Positions 7,404-18,193 of a DNA stretch of 64,000 bases are shown here, piece after piece. The DNA comes from Cognaticolwellia beringensis (GTDB lineage Bacteria; Pseudomonadota; Gammaproteobacteria; Enterobacterales; Alteromonadaceae), in NCBI RefSeq assembly GCF_002076895.1, contig NZ_CP020465.1:3658001-3722000 (forward strand), written 5' to 3'. Numbering within the stretch: the stretch's first letter is position 1; every line of letters begins with the position of its first letter. A model generated the notes under the pieces. The model worked only from the letters and a program-made list of their open reading frames with translations. It searched no databases and was not told the DNA's origin. Position numbers and translations under genes: made by a program.

Positions 7404-10400
7404 TTGTTCTATCTTTATCCCGCTAATAAAATGGAAAATTTGTTAGTATTGCTAGATAAAATCCAGCAACTTTCCCCACTTCCTGTTTTCGCTCAAGACA
7501 CCGTAATCGTGCAAAATGCTGGCATGCAACATTGGCTTAATATGTCGCTAGCTGAGCAGCGGGGTATTAGCATGAATATGCGTTATGCCTTACCATCGCA
7601 ATTTTTATGGAATTTAATTCGAAATTTAGCCAGCGATGAAGATGTGCCTGAGCAGTCGCCTTATTCTCGGGAAGTACTCGCTTGGCGTATTGATACTTTA
7701 TTAGCTGCTAATGAAGTCATTGATGATGACGCGTTTAAAGTAGCGAGTGATTATTGGCAAGCTGATTCAAAAAATAGTGGTAATAATTCATATAGCGAAG
7801 CTGAGCAGTTAAAACGTTATCAGTTGGCGTGTCAGCTTGCTGATTTATACGAACAATATCTAATATTTCGACCTGAATGGATCCACGCTTGGCATCAAGG
7901 TGAATTTACTGCATTTGATCACCAAGCGAGCGCATCTTCATCAGATACTATTGAAGAAGGTAAACAAACTGAAGCAAGCAATGCAATTTGGCAGGGTAAA
8001 CTTTGGCATTTATTGGTACGAGATCAACCTTATGATCCCCGTGAACTTGTCGCGCTGGCAATAAAGAACTTAAACAATGTCGATAGATTAAAAGCACAAG
8101 CTTTACCGCATCGTTTATCGTTTTTTGGCATCAATGCTATGGCACCACTTTGGCTTGAATTCATTAATGCCTTAAGTGAACAAATAGATGTACACTTCTT
8201 CCATTTAAACCCTTGCTATGCTTACTGGGGCGATGTTGTTACGGAAAAAAATGCCATTGAAGCTTGGCTCAAAGGTACTGATTTTTCCGCGGGACAAAAA
8301 ACTGCAGATGAAAATAACAGCGAGAACGATCAACAATTAGGCCTATTCACTGACGTTGAAAGTAATGATTTCGAAAGTAAGGACTTAGCGGATATAAACC
8401 AGCAAGTGGGTAATCCTCTATTAGCTAACTTAGGCCAGCAAGGTCGAGAATTCATGGCTTTGCTATATCAATACAGTACTATCAATATTGACGTATTCGA
8501 GTCGGCAGTGGCTGACTTGGCGAGTGAGAACTCAAAAAGTGCAGACCAAGCTAATCCAAGCGCAGAAGCTATAGCACAAGCCAGTGTTTTAGCGAGTGTT
8601 CAGCAAGATATTTTATCGCTCACCGATGCGCGCTCACCCAAGTCGACAAAAACACTTCAATCGCCTAAAGTTGATGGCTCAATTTTAATTACCAGTGCGC
8701 ACAGTGCCTTGCGAGAAGTGCAGGGCTTACACGATTGGTTATTACATCAATTTAATCAAGATAAAAGTTTAACGCCAAAAGACGTTTTAGTCATGTGTCC
8801 GCAAGTTGAGCAATACGCGCCTTATGTGAATGCGGTATTTACCCGCGGTTGGCAAGATATTGCAGACGAAGTACCACCGTTACCGTGTTCAATTGCCGAT
8901 CGCATCAGTAAAGACGCCGAACCGTTAGTTGCGGCTTTTGCTCAGTTGTTAACGCTGCCAGATAGTCGCTTTCAGGTTTCAAGCCTAATTGCTTTGTTGC
9001 GTTTACCTGCCATGCAAGCTCGCTTTGGCATTAACCTTGACGACATTGAAAAAATCACCCATTGGCTTGAGGTTTCATGTGTGCACTGGGGCTTAGATAA
9101 AGCCCATAAACAACAAGTGTTAGCGCAAAGCGAAGCTCAAGAAACAGAAACCCTTAGCGGCACTAGCGATAGCTTCACCTGGCAACAAGGTTTTAGCCGC
9201 TTAATGCGGGGATTTGCCTTTGCTGACCATAGCGTTATTTATCAAAATCAGATGCTATTGCCCACTATTGAAGGCAGCGACAGTGAGTTACTTGGCAAGT
9301 TAATGCTCATTATTGAGCAGTTACAGCTCACCGCTATTAACATGTCAAAAGCGCGTACAGCCTCGCAATGGCAGCAGTTTTTGTTTGATTTATTACAGCA
9401 ATTATTCGACGATGAAAACGATAATGGTCTCAATGTAGTGCGCAGCGCAGTGGAGTCGTTAGTCGAATATTGCCAGCATGCGGCTTATACCAGCGATATT
9501 AGTTTGGCGGTTATTCGTGATTTTTTGAACAGTCATTTCAGTCAGCCTGATCCCGGACGACAGTTTATGATCGGGCAAGTCACATTTTGCTCTATGTTAC
9601 CAATGCGCAGTATTCCGTTTAAAATTATTGCAGTATTAGGTTTGAACGATGGAGAATTTCCACGTCAACGCCAACCGTTAAGTTTTGATTTAATGACCAC
9701 AACACCAGCGCAGTTAGGTGACAGATCTCGACGAGGTGACGACCGATACTTATTTCTAGAGGCGATAATTTCTGCTCGCCAAGCTTTGTATTTAAGCTAT
9801 CAAGGTAAAAATATTAGAAATAATAAAGACCGGCAGCCGTCGTTAGTATTAAAAGAGCTGATGGAATATCTGGCCCGCGGTTATGGTTGGCAATTACTGG
9901 GTTTAAATGCTGAAACTGAAACTGGAGCTCAGACCAATACACTAAGCCAAGTTAGACAATTACCGATGCAGGCATTTAGCGAGAAAAATTATCTGGGTAG
10001 GTTCGGCAGTTTTGATGCTAACTGGCTCAATTTACGTCGAACAAAAGTAACTGACAGTTCAGTTCACAATCAGACAGAGAATAGCAACTCACAAACAATT
10101 GATAACAGCATGGCAATTATTGACGACAGCTTATCAGTCACGGATGTTATTCGATTTTATCAGCATCCTTCTCGCTATTATGGTCAACACACGCTTTATT
10201 TATATTTGGATAATAGCCATACGGTAATTAATGATGTAGAGCCGTTTGTGCCTAACCATCTCGATAGTTATTTACTGAGGCAAGAATTACTCAACTATTA
10301 CTTAGCTCCAGCACAAAGCAAGCAAAGTTGTGACGATATATTACTCAGCGCTAAACTTTCAGGTAACTTACCCGACTTACCCAACACCGATGAGTTGATA

Positions 10401-11135
10401 AAAGGCTGGCAAAAAGACAGTGAAGACTTCAGTCAGTTTATTATCGCGGAATTAACGCAAAATGACGCCTTAACTATTGCTCCTATCGATTGCAGCGTTA
10501 CGCTTGATTTAGCCAATATATTAACCAACCAAACCTTGCTTGCTAATGGCTTGTATTCAAAGAGTGACTTAGAAATATTAAAAACGGTATTACCTCAACA
10601 TTTAACGCTAAATTGTAAACTGACGATTGTTGATAACAAAGCATTGTTTTATCGCAGCAGTAGCGCAAAAGCGAAAGATTTATTTACCTTATATTTACAT
10701 CAGTTAATTATTCAAATAGCCCAAGCGGATGAAGCACAAGAAAACGCTGACATATTTGCCAATATTAGTGCTACACATGGTTACTATTTTGACACTAAAA
10801 GCCAGAAACCAAGCCAATTTTACTTCAGTGATATTGAAGATGCCAAAGGGCTGTTATTAGGTCTAATTGTGACGTTTTATTTAGGGCAACATCAGCCACT
10901 ATTACTTAATGGCGATATTGGTGAAAAAATACGTAAGAGCAAAGTATTTGAGCAGGCGCAGTTTGAACAGTTTTGGTCTGACAGTAACAGTTTTCAAGCT
11001 TTTGGCGATGACGCCTATGTACAGTATTTTTGGCCGCAGTGTCCTGATTATGAAGAAATTTCGCCAAGGTTATTGACCTTGTATCAACCGATGTTCGATG
11101 CCTTGCAGACAGTAAAGCAGGGAGCTAATAAATGA
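7404..11135 (+). CDS. recC: Exodeoxyribonuclease V, RecC subunit
   Basis: RecC subunit of the RecBCD helicase-nuclease, which processes double-strand DNA ends for recombination and degrades linear foreign DNA. RecC holds the complex together and, in E. coli, recognises Chi in the emerging 3' strand. The N-terminus (VIVQNAGMQHWLNMSLAEQRGISMN) and the segment ITFCSMLPMRSIPFKIIAVLGLNDGEFPRQ match the family. As is normal for RecC, no intact Walker A loop is seen. At 1243 aa it is longer than the E. coli protein (about 1120), partly through polar inserts near residues 300-330 and 370-425. The start is a TTG behind AAAAAGG. Its stop overlaps the recB ATG by four bases. Confidence 0.95.
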   Translation: MFYLYPANKMENLLVLLDKIQQLSPLPVFAQDTVIVQNAGMQHWLNMSLAEQRGISMNMRYALPSQFLWNLIRNLASDEDVPEQSPYSREVLAWRIDTLLAANEVIDDDAFKVASDYWQADSKNSGNNSYSEAEQLKRYQLACQLADLYEQYLIFRPEWIHAWHQGEFTAFDHQASASSSDTIEEGKQTEASNAIWQGKLWHLLVRDQPYDPRELVALAIKNLNNVDRLKAQALPHRLSFFGINAMAPLWLEFINALSEQIDVHFFHLNPCYAYWGDVVTEKNAIEAWLKGTDFSAGQKTADENNSENDQQLGLFTDVESNDFESKDLADINQQVGNPLLANLGQQGREFMALLYQYSTINIDVFESAVADLASENSKSADQANPSAEAIAQASVLASVQQDILSLTDARSPKSTKTLQSPKVDGSILITSAHSALREVQGLHDWLLHQFNQDKSLTPKDVLVMCPQVEQYAPYVNAVFTRGWQDIADEVPPLPCSIADRISKDAEPLVAAFAQLLTLPDSRFQVSSLIALLRLPAMQARFGINLDDIEKITHWLEVSCVHWGLDKAHKQQVLAQSEAQETETLSGTSDSFTWQQGFSRLMRGFAFADHSVIYQNQMLLPTIEGSDSELLGKLMLIIEQLQLTAINMSKARTASQWQQFLFDLLQQLFDDENDNGLNVVRSAVESLVEYCQHAAYTSDISLAVIRDFLNSHFSQPDPGRQFMIGQVTFCSMLPMRSIPFKIIAVLGLNDGEFPRQRQPLSFDLMTTTPAQLGDRSRRGDDRYLFLEAIISARQALYLSYQGKNIRNNKDRQPSLVLKELMEYLARGYGWQLLGLNAETETGAQTNTLSQVRQLPMQAFSEKNYLGRFGSFDANWLNLRRTKVTDSSVHNQTENSNSQTIDNSMAIIDDSLSVTDVIRFYQHPSRYYGQHTLYLYLDNSHTVINDVEPFVPNHLDSYLLRQELLNYYLAPAQSKQSCDDILLSAKLSGNLPDLPNTDELIKGWQKDSEDFSQFIIAELTQNDALTIAPIDCSVTLDLANILTNQTLLANGLYSKSDLEILKTVLPQHLTLNCKLTIVDNKALFYRSSSAKAKDLFTLYLHQLIIQIAQADEAQENADIFANISATHGYYFDTKSQKPSQFYFSDIEDAKGLLLGLIVTFYLGQHQPLLLNGDIGEKIRKSKVFEQAQFEQFWSDSNSFQAFGDDAYVQYFWPQCPDYEEISPRLLTLYQPMFDALQTVKQGANK

Positions 11136-14100
11136 AAAATTTAAACGCAAATACTATCGCCCTGCAAGGTAAACACTTAATTGAAGCTAGTGCGGGTACA
11201 GGTAAAACTCACAATATCACCCGAATATTTCTCCGCTTATTATTAGAGCGAGAATTACCGATTGAACAAATTTTGGTGATGACATTTACCAAGGATGCTA
11301 CTGAAGAAATTCGCGGCCGTATCGATGATTTTATTCGAGAAAGTTTACATAGCTGGGACAGTTTAATTGTTAGCGATGACTACTTTAAAACCTTAAGTGT
11401 GAATCTGGCTAACAAGAATATTGGCAGTCGAGAAGCAAAAGCTCGGTTAAGCCAAGCCTTGTTGTATATTGACGAAGCCGCTATTTTTACCATTCATGGT
11501 TTTTGTAAACGAGTGTTGAACCAATATGCTTTTGCTAGTGGTATTAGTTTTAATGCCCAAATGGAAACAGACACCCAAGATATTACCTTAGAAGCCTGTC
11601 AAGACTGGTATCGGGTAGTGGCATTAAACACCGAAAATAACAGCCAAGCCTTTAAGTTAGTGACTGAGTTTTGGCCAGAGCCGGGCACTTTTATTAATCA
11701 GTTTTCAAAAGCCTTATCGACGAACAATCAGTTGAACGTGCAAGACCCTGCAAACATTAGTATTGAATTTAAAGCTTTAGTTGAACAAGCCATTGCAAGT
11801 TTGAACGAACATAAAGCTATGTTAACTGAGTCGCTAATTGATGTTAAAAAGGGGGCTGAGCGAGAAAAGCGTCAGCAAGAGTTAGATTTATTATTAAATT
11901 GGTTAGCTGCGCTGTCAGCCGATGTAACGGGCCAGCATGGCAAAATGCCAGATGCTTTTATTGATGGCAGGCGTTATGCCCGCTCAAAAGTTAAAAGTGA
12001 GTTAGTTGAGATTTTTACTGCCGTTAATACCGTTAAAAAACAACATCCTGAACTATCTAAACAACTTAATCGCGCACATGCCTTACTCGTGGTAAGAAAG
12101 GGTATTTATCATATTCGAGCTGAAATCAGCCGTAAAAAGTTACAAGCCAATGTTATGGGTTTTGACGATTTAATTAGTACGCTAAATGATTGTCTAACCC
12201 ATGAGCAAGCACATGAGTCAGGACTTGAGCTTGAAAATAAGCCCACACAGGTTTTAGCCAATAGCATATTTTCTCAGTTTCCAGTCGCGCTTATTGATGA
12301 GTTTCAAGATACTGACCCACAACAGTTCTCGATCTTAAAAGCGATTTACTATCATCAGCCAAACGCAGCGCTGTATATGATAGGCGATCCAAAGCAAGCC
12401 ATTTATGGTTTTCGAGGTGGCGATATTTTTGCTTATCTTTCCGCACGAAACGATTGTGACTACCAATGGTTAATGGATACCAATTGGCGCTCAAGTGCTG
12501 CCATGATCACCGGCTATAATCGTTTATTCTACGGTAATAAATTATCAGACGATGCGGGGGATGTTTTTGGCTATCAAATTCCTTATTTACCGGTTAAAGC
12601 CTCGCCAAAAGCGCACGAGAAAGTGTTTTTAGACCGTGAGTTTAACGCACTGCAGTTTATTCATTTTAATGTTGAATCAGAATCTAAAGGCAAAAACGGT
12701 AAAGATAAAGCGGTTAAACAAAGCTATCGCGCGAATATGGCCGCTTGGTGCGCCAATGAAATCGTGCGTTTATTAGCTTGCTCAGATCTTAATATGGCTA
12801 GCGGTGATATTGCGCTACTAGTGCGCGATGGAACTGAAGCGGCAGATATTAAATTTGCCTTAAATGCCTGTGGTTTAGCCAGTGTATTTATGAGTAATCG
12901 TGCTAATTTATTGCAAAGCGACGAAACCAAACATTTACTGCAAGTGTTAAAAGGTATTCTATTTTTAGAAAATGATCGCTTATATACCGCCGCATTAGCG
13001 AGCCCGCTGATGGGCTTTAATCGTGAGAAGCTATTGCAGTTACAACACGATGAACAGCAATGGCAGCAATTAAAAGTTAGTTTTGAAAAACTGCGTAATG
13101 AATGGCAGTTTAAAGGCTTTATCAGTATGGCGTTGCAGTTAATGCATCAACACTTTCATATTGATGTTAGTGATGCCGATAGCCGTTCTGCCGATACGCG
13201 TTCCTCTAATGCTATTTCTTCCAAGAATAATGCTGATCGAATATTAACCAATTTATTGCATTTATTTGAATTATTGCAAGGGGCAAGTCAGCGACATCGC
13301 CAGCCACAAGAGTTGCTATTTTGGTTTGAACAACAAAGCCAAATAGACAACCCAGAAGTTGAAGCAGAGTTGCGTTTAGAAAGTGATGAAAACTTGATCC
13401 GGATTATCACGCAACATGGCTCTAAGGGCATGGAGTATCCGGTGGTTTTCGTGCCGTTCGCTACGCGCCACAAAGACCCACTCAAGTTCGGTAATCGTAA
13501 TGTAACTTTTATTGAGCATCACGATGAAAGCGGTGCGCTACATCATAGTCTTGATGGTAGTGACGAGGCGAGAACGCGCATGGCAGCAGAAGCCTATGCC
13601 GAAGCAATTCGACTGCTTTACGTTGCTGTTACGCGTGCAGAAAAACGATGTTATATTCTCAGTACAGCTTTTGACAACTATGAAAAATCGCCCTTAGGTA
13701 AAACCCTGAAATGGTCAGCAGAAACTGACATAGCGACCAGTTTGCAACAATTAGCACAAGACAACCCCGAAGAGGTTGCGCTTGACGTGTTAGATAACTA
13801 TTCACTCGAAGGAAAGTTACCCGAAGAAAAGTTACCTAAAGAAGCTTCAGTATCATCAAATATTGAAAGCACTTATGATGAAAGTAAAGTTAAAACTGAG
13901 CCAGAAGTGGCTAGGTTCAACGGCAGAATTGAACGTGACTGGTGGTTAAGTTCATTTTCTGCTTTGAGTAAAAACTTACGCCATAACGGTGTTTCAGCGC
14001 CAGATCGTGATACCGAAGAAACAATACATGTTGATGAGCAAACTGAACTGTTTAATACGTTATCTAAAACGGCCATTGAATTACGTTTCTCGCTCACCAA

Positions 14101-14929
14101 AGGCGCACAAACGGGTAACTTGCTACATGATATTTTAGAACAAACGGACTTTTCAGCACCTGATTGGCAAAAAAGTTGTCATTGGCCGCTAGTGAAATAT
14201 GGCGCTGTAGATGACGTATTTGCAAGCTCGATTGAGCCTTCACTCGAAAGTGATGTAAGTCAGCTTTCTGGTCAAGCACAACAGGGAGATGGCCAAACAT
14301 TATTGATAAAATGGTTAGAAGAAGTATTAAATACGCCACTTAACCAAGATAGTACGTTGTCGCTAAGCCAATTAACACCGCAAGCGACATTACGTGAAAC
14401 AGAATTTTATTACCCAATGCGTTCAGCAAGCAGTAGCCAATTAACTCAACTGTTGTCCGAGCATAGAAATAACTATGTCGGTAGTGATGCCAGTATCATT
14501 ACAAGTAGTAAAATAGTGCGACAACACCGAGTGCACTTACCCTTTTATCAACAACTTAAAGGCATGATGCATGGCTTTATCGATTTAATCTTTCAAGCCG
14601 ATGGTAAATATTATGTTTGTGATTATAAATCTAGTCACTTGGGCGATGAGTATAGTGACTATAACGATGTCGCGATGCGCCATAATATTGAAAAAAATCA
14701 TTATGATTTACAATATCTCATTTACGCTTTAGCACTACATCGACATTTAAAATATGCCTTGGCAGATTATGACCCAGAGCAGCATTTTGGCGGGATTTAT
14801 TATTTGTATTTACGTGGCATGAGCGATCAAAGTGAACATCAAGGTTGTGGCGTTTATTATCGTCAAATTACGCTCGCAGAATTAGAGCAACTAGACAGTA
14901 TTTTTGCCGGAGAAACCACTCATGTCTGA
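11132..14929 (+). CDS. recB: Exodeoxyribonuclease V, RecB subunit
   Basis: RecB, the 3'-5' helicase and nuclease subunit of RecBCD. The superfamily 1 helicase motifs are clear: ASAGTGKTHNI (Walker A, residues about 20-30), TFTKDATEEIRGRI, ALIDEFQDTDPQQF (DExx box, near 390), GDPKQAIYGFRGGD, and LYVAVTRAEKRCY. The C-terminal nuclease domain holds GFIDLIFQADGKYYVCDYKSS, with the Asp, Asp and Lys of the RecB nuclease motif. It is about 85 residues longer than in E. coli. It overlaps recC by four bases and recD by eight, so the three are translationally coupled. No ptrA gene lies between recC and recB, unlike in E. coli. Confidence 0.96.
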   Translation: MKNLNANTIALQGKHLIEASAGTGKTHNITRIFLRLLLERELPIEQILVMTFTKDATEEIRGRIDDFIRESLHSWDSLIVSDDYFKTLSVNLANKNIGSREAKARLSQALLYIDEAAIFTIHGFCKRVLNQYAFASGISFNAQMETDTQDITLEACQDWYRVVALNTENNSQAFKLVTEFWPEPGTFINQFSKALSTNNQLNVQDPANISIEFKALVEQAIASLNEHKAMLTESLIDVKKGAEREKRQQELDLLLNWLAALSADVTGQHGKMPDAFIDGRRYARSKVKSELVEIFTAVNTVKKQHPELSKQLNRAHALLVVRKGIYHIRAEISRKKLQANVMGFDDLISTLNDCLTHEQAHESGLELENKPTQVLANSIFSQFPVALIDEFQDTDPQQFSILKAIYYHQPNAALYMIGDPKQAIYGFRGGDIFAYLSARNDCDYQWLMDTNWRSSAAMITGYNRLFYGNKLSDDAGDVFGYQIPYLPVKASPKAHEKVFLDREFNALQFIHFNVESESKGKNGKDKAVKQSYRANMAAWCANEIVRLLACSDLNMASGDIALLVRDGTEAADIKFALNACGLASVFMSNRANLLQSDETKHLLQVLKGILFLENDRLYTAALASPLMGFNREKLLQLQHDEQQWQQLKVSFEKLRNEWQFKGFISMALQLMHQHFHIDVSDADSRSADTRSSNAISSKNNADRILTNLLHLFELLQGASQRHRQPQELLFWFEQQSQIDNPEVEAELRLESDENLIRIITQHGSKGMEYPVVFVPFATRHKDPLKFGNRNVTFIEHHDESGALHHSLDGSDEARTRMAAEAYAEAIRLLYVAVTRAEKRCYILSTAFDNYEKSPLGKTLKWSAETDIATSLQQLAQDNPEEVALDVLDNYSLEGKLPEEKLPKEASVSSNIESTYDESKVKTEPEVARFNGRIERDWWLSSFSALSKNLRHNGVSAPDRDTEETIHVDEQTELFNTLSKTAIELRFSLTKGAQTGNLLHDILEQTDFSAPDWQKSCHWPLVKYGAVDDVFASSIEPSLESDVSQLSGQAQQGDGQTLLIKWLEEVLNTPLNQDSTLSLSQLTPQATLRETEFYYPMRSASSSQLTQLLSEHRNNYVGSDASIITSSKIVRQHRVHLPFYQQLKGMMHGFIDLIFQADGKYYVCDYKSSHLGDEYSDYNDVAMRHNIEKNHYDLQYLIYALALHRHLKYALADYDPEQHFGGIYYLYLRGMSDQSEHQGCGVYYRQITLAELEQLDSIFAGETTHV

Positions 14930-17012
14930 ACTTGTTATTAGTAGCGAAAGTAAGGTGACCTGCCAAAAAGAAAGTATTTATGCCTCGTTCCAGCATGCCG
15001 CACGTCAATTAGGTGGACTGGTGGCTGTAGACTACTTTTTCGCGAAAGAAATTAGCCAATGTCTTGAACCTTCTGGAGTTAGCGTCTCTAGCCAAGTGAC
15101 TGAACAGCAGCAATGGTTTCACTTATTAGTAGCCTTAAGTGCAAGCTTGCGAGACGGCCACAGTTGTTTGCCACTGGCGCAAGTCGCGGGCAAGCGCTTA
15201 TTTACTGACCCTATTAATCAAAGCGAAACGAGCACTAAAGGCTTTTTATTTTCTGATCTAGATACACTCACCGCGCTGATGGCAGCACTACCCTTAGCGG
15301 ACTCGGATAAAATAGCCCCCTCTGAGCAGCAACCGATAGTATTCAGTCATAACCGGTTGTACTTGCGCCGTTACTATCAATTTGAACAAGAATTAAAGCA
15401 GGTTGTGCGCGAACGACGAGTTGTTAGTACCAAGTTAGTTGAGTCATTGAGTAACAGTAATGAAACATTTGAAGATGTTGGCAATATTAGAAGCATTATA
15501 ACGACCTTGTTTCCAGGTTTAGCGTCACTAAGCGATAAACAAAGCGATACACAAAATAGCGAAATTGATTGGCAAGCTGTTGCCGTTGCCAACGCCATTA
15601 ATAAAGATTTTGCCATTATTGCGGGTGGACCAGGTACAGGTAAAACCTACACCGTAACTAAACTGCTGGCTGCGCTTATCATGCTAGCTCGCGCAAATAT
15701 CGAAAGCCAAAAGGAGAGCCAGTTTACGGCACCAAAAATTTCCCTAGTTGCGCCTACAGGTAAAGCGGCGCAGCGTTTGTCCGAATCTATCACCAGTGCG
15801 GTTAAAGCGTTTCGCGGCACTATCAATGACGAAGTATTAGATCTTATTCCTGAGCAAGCAAAAACCATACATAGATTATTAGGCGTTATTCCTGAACAGG
15901 TTAACTTTCGCCATCACCAAGATAATTTACTCGATATAGATATTCTCCTTATCGATGAAGTGTCAATGGTCGACTTACCTATGATGGCGAGAATTTTTCG
16001 GGCTTTGCCGATCAACACTAAAGTGATTTTACTCGGTGATGCCGACCAATTACCGTCAGTGGCGATTGGCAGTGTTTTAGCTGATTTTGCGCCACGTCCT
16101 CACCTAGGTTATAGCGCTTTGAACCATCAATATTTAGCACAAGTAACGGGGTATCAGTCGCTTACTAAAGATCAAACTGCCGATGCAAATTCCGCACAAT
16201 ACAGCGCTGCCGATTGTGTAACTTTTCTAATGAAAAGTCGTCGATTTGATGGGGAAGGTGGCATAGGCCGAATCGCAAATTATGTAATCAATGGTCAATA
16301 TCAAGAAAGTTGGCAGTTATTAAAGCAAAGTGAAGTACTTGATAGTTCTTTGCAAGACGAAAGCCTTAGCAACGACAAACAATTAACATTATTACCAGGT
16401 AACGTTGAAACTTGGCTAACACCACTTGTTGAGCAGTATTACTTGGGCTTGTCTCAATGTAGCAAGGTTGAAGATGCTTTCGCGTTATTGGCAAAGTTTA
16501 GAATTTTATCGTCTACTCGCAAAGGCCCACAAGGGGTTGAAAGCCTAAATGCTTTAGTTATTGATATTTTGCGTAACAAAGGTGTTATTCCTTTTAACCG
16601 TTTTGAGTCAAATACAAGCTTGTACGCCAGTCAGCCGATCATGATCAACGAAAATGACTACCGTTTAGGCGTTTATAATGGCGATATTGGCGTACTTTGG
16701 CGTAATAGCCAAGGGCATTTAATGGCGGTATTTGAAAATGCACAGGGCGGTTACGACTGGATCTTACCCTCGCGTTTACCTAAATTTGAAACAGTTTACG
16801 CGATGACCATCCATAAAACCCAAGGTAGCGAGTTTGAACATGTCGCTATGGTGTTGCCAGAGCAAAAAGACAATAGATTATTGTCGCGTGAATTATTATA
16901 TACTGGCATCACCCGCGCGAAGCTAAAGTTGAGCATCGCCAGTAGTCAGTCTGTTTGGCAAAGTGGCGTGAGTCAGCAAGTTAAACGTCATTCTGGGCTC
17001 GCAATTGACTAG
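14922..17012 (+). CDS. recD: Exodeoxyribonuclease V, RecD subunit
   Basis: RecD, the 5'-3' helicase motor of RecBCD. It has IIAGGPGTGKTYTVTKLL (Walker A, near residue 235), LLIDEVSMVDLPMMA (Walker B), LGDADQLPSVAIGSVL, and the C-terminal FETVYAMTIHKTQGSEFEHV and LLYTGITRAK motifs typical of RecD helicases. At about 696 aa it is larger than the E. coli protein (608), with much of the extra length ahead of the Walker motif. The ATG at 14922 lies within the recB 3' end. The reading frame is open a little upstream, but the ATG is the natural start. It is the last gene of the operon. Confidence 0.96.
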   Translation: MSELVISSESKVTCQKESIYASFQHAARQLGGLVAVDYFFAKEISQCLEPSGVSVSSQVTEQQQWFHLLVALSASLRDGHSCLPLAQVAGKRLFTDPINQSETSTKGFLFSDLDTLTALMAALPLADSDKIAPSEQQPIVFSHNRLYLRRYYQFEQELKQVVRERRVVSTKLVESLSNSNETFEDVGNIRSIITTLFPGLASLSDKQSDTQNSEIDWQAVAVANAINKDFAIIAGGPGTGKTYTVTKLLAALIMLARANIESQKESQFTAPKISLVAPTGKAAQRLSESITSAVKAFRGTINDEVLDLIPEQAKTIHRLLGVIPEQVNFRHHQDNLLDIDILLIDEVSMVDLPMMARIFRALPINTKVILLGDADQLPSVAIGSVLADFAPRPHLGYSALNHQYLAQVTGYQSLTKDQTADANSAQYSAADCVTFLMKSRRFDGEGGIGRIANYVINGQYQESWQLLKQSEVLDSSLQDESLSNDKQLTLLPGNVETWLTPLVEQYYLGLSQCSKVEDAFALLAKFRILSSTRKGPQGVESLNALVIDILRNKGVIPFNRFESNTSLYASQPIMINENDYRLGVYNGDIGVLWRNSQGHLMAVFENAQGGYDWILPSRLPKFETVYAMTIHKTQGSEFEHVAMVLPEQKDNRLLSRELLYTGITRAKLKLSIASSQSVWQSGVSQQVKRHSGLAID

Positions 17013-17066
17013 TTCGAGTTAGCGTAACCGTTATTATTTATTGAAAATATAGAAGTAAGTTGAGAA

Positions 17067-17651
17067 ATGAAGTTAAAAGACATAGAAAAACCCGTTTACC
17101 GTAAACATTTGAATATTATTATTGTCGGCTTTATTGCCAGTTTACTCATTTTAGCTTTGGCATATGGGCAGGGTCTGATTATGTTATTTGCTGATAGCGC
17201 GGCAGTCATGGCTAACCCAACTAACGTGGCGGCGGGGGAAATAGCAAATGAGGTTGCGGCGACAGAAAGTAATTTTAAGTATAATTTTCTCGGTGTTTTA
17301 CTCGCATTATTAACCTGTGTGTTTGTCTTACATCGATTACGTTTTAGTGCTTTTTTCAGTGAAGTGTATTATGTTTGGGAAATTAAGCAGCAGCAAAATG
17401 CGATATATCGTAAATTGAAAAAAATCAAAGTTGCTGCGAGTAATGACGACCCTGCTGCTGTAGACGTAAATGCCTTAGTTATTTTGAATTTTTATTATGC
17501 CAGTTTAAAGCAAATTTATTTATTAGATGACAATACGCTAACAATGTCTAAACTCAATACTGACATTAGTGAATTGAACACACGAATAGAAAATCTACAG
17601 TTAACTATATCAACCGACCAATTTGATAAATCAATGTTGGCTGATTATTAA
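17067..17651 (+). CDS. DUF3087 family membrane protein
   Basis: A 194-aa protein with two transmembrane helices, at about residues 15-37 (LNIIIVGFIASLLILALAYGQ region) and 75-92 (FLGVLLALLTCVFVLHRLRF), and a long helical cytoplasmic C-terminus that ends in a probable coiled coil (TMSKLNTDISELNTRIENLQ). The opening LKDIEKPVYRKHLN is typical of DUF3087, known mainly in Alteromonadales, Vibrionales and Pseudomonadales. No function is known. It starts 54 bases after recD and may be read from the same message. Confidence 0.75.
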   Translation: MKLKDIEKPVYRKHLNIIIVGFIASLLILALAYGQGLIMLFADSAAVMANPTNVAAGEIANEVAATESNFKYNFLGVLLALLTCVFVLHRLRFSAFFSEVYYVWEIKQQQNAIYRKLKKIKVAASNDDPAAVDVNALVILNFYYASLKQIYLLDDNTLTMSKLNTDISELNTRIENLQLTISTDQFDKSMLADY

Positions 17652-17674
17652 AAAATTAATATGAGGGATTTGCC

Positions 17675-18061
17675 ATGATAGGTTACGTTACTTTAGGTAC
17701 CAATAATTTAGACCGAGCGGTAGCATTTTATGATGAGCTTTTTGCCACCATAGGCGCAGGCCGATTTCTAGAAACAGAACAATTTGTTGCTTGGTGCAAG
17801 TCACCAGAATCTCCTGGCGTTTCAGTCACTAAACCCTTTGATGGTCAGCCAGCAACGGTGGGCAACGGTGTTATGGTTGCCATCATGCTTGACTCAACTG
17901 ATGAAGTCGATGCATTTTACCAAAAAGCACTAGAGCTAGGTGCTACATGTGAAGGCGCTCCTGGCCCACGCGGTGAAATGGACGGCTTCTATGCCGGTTA
18001 CTTTAGAGATTTAGATGGCAATAAGCTAAACGCCTTTTATGTTGAAATGCCAGCAGCATAA
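17675..18061 (+). CDS. VOC-family glyoxalase-like protein
   Basis: A 128-aa single-domain VOC protein. It opens with VTLGTNNLDRAVAFYDELFATIGAGR, continues through VMVAIMLDSTDEVDAFYQKALELGATCEGAPGPRG, and ends with FYAGYFRDLDGNKLNAFYVE, the characteristic closing strand with its DLDGNK turn and glutamate. Members of this subgroup are small, probably metal-binding enzymes of unknown substrate. GAGGG precedes the ATG and the gene follows the DUF3087 gene by 23 bases. It is not close in sequence to the other VOC protein at 4.8 kb. Confidence 0.88.
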   Translation: MIGYVTLGTNNLDRAVAFYDELFATIGAGRFLETEQFVAWCKSPESPGVSVTKPFDGQPATVGNGVMVAIMLDSTDEVDAFYQKALELGATCEGAPGPRGEMDGFYAGYFRDLDGNKLNAFYVEMPAA

Positions 18062-18125
18062 TTCTTTATATGGGTATTGTGTGCTTAAAACCGCTATATC
18101 TTGTTTGAAGTAAATGATCACTAAA

Positions 18126-18158
18126 GCTCAGGTTCAATCTTCTAACTGATACCTGAGC
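18126..18158. promoter_or_regulatory. Inverted repeat between VOC and DUF5062 genes
   Basis: GCTCAGGT at 18126-18133 pairs perfectly with ACCTGAGC at 18151-18158, and TCA/TGA can extend the stem past a bulge. There is no T-run afterwards, so it is either a weak terminator or a structure in the leader of the gene that starts at 18194. Confidence 0.4.
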
Positions 18159-18193
18159 GAGTTATAAAAATACAATAGGAAAAAACACAACAA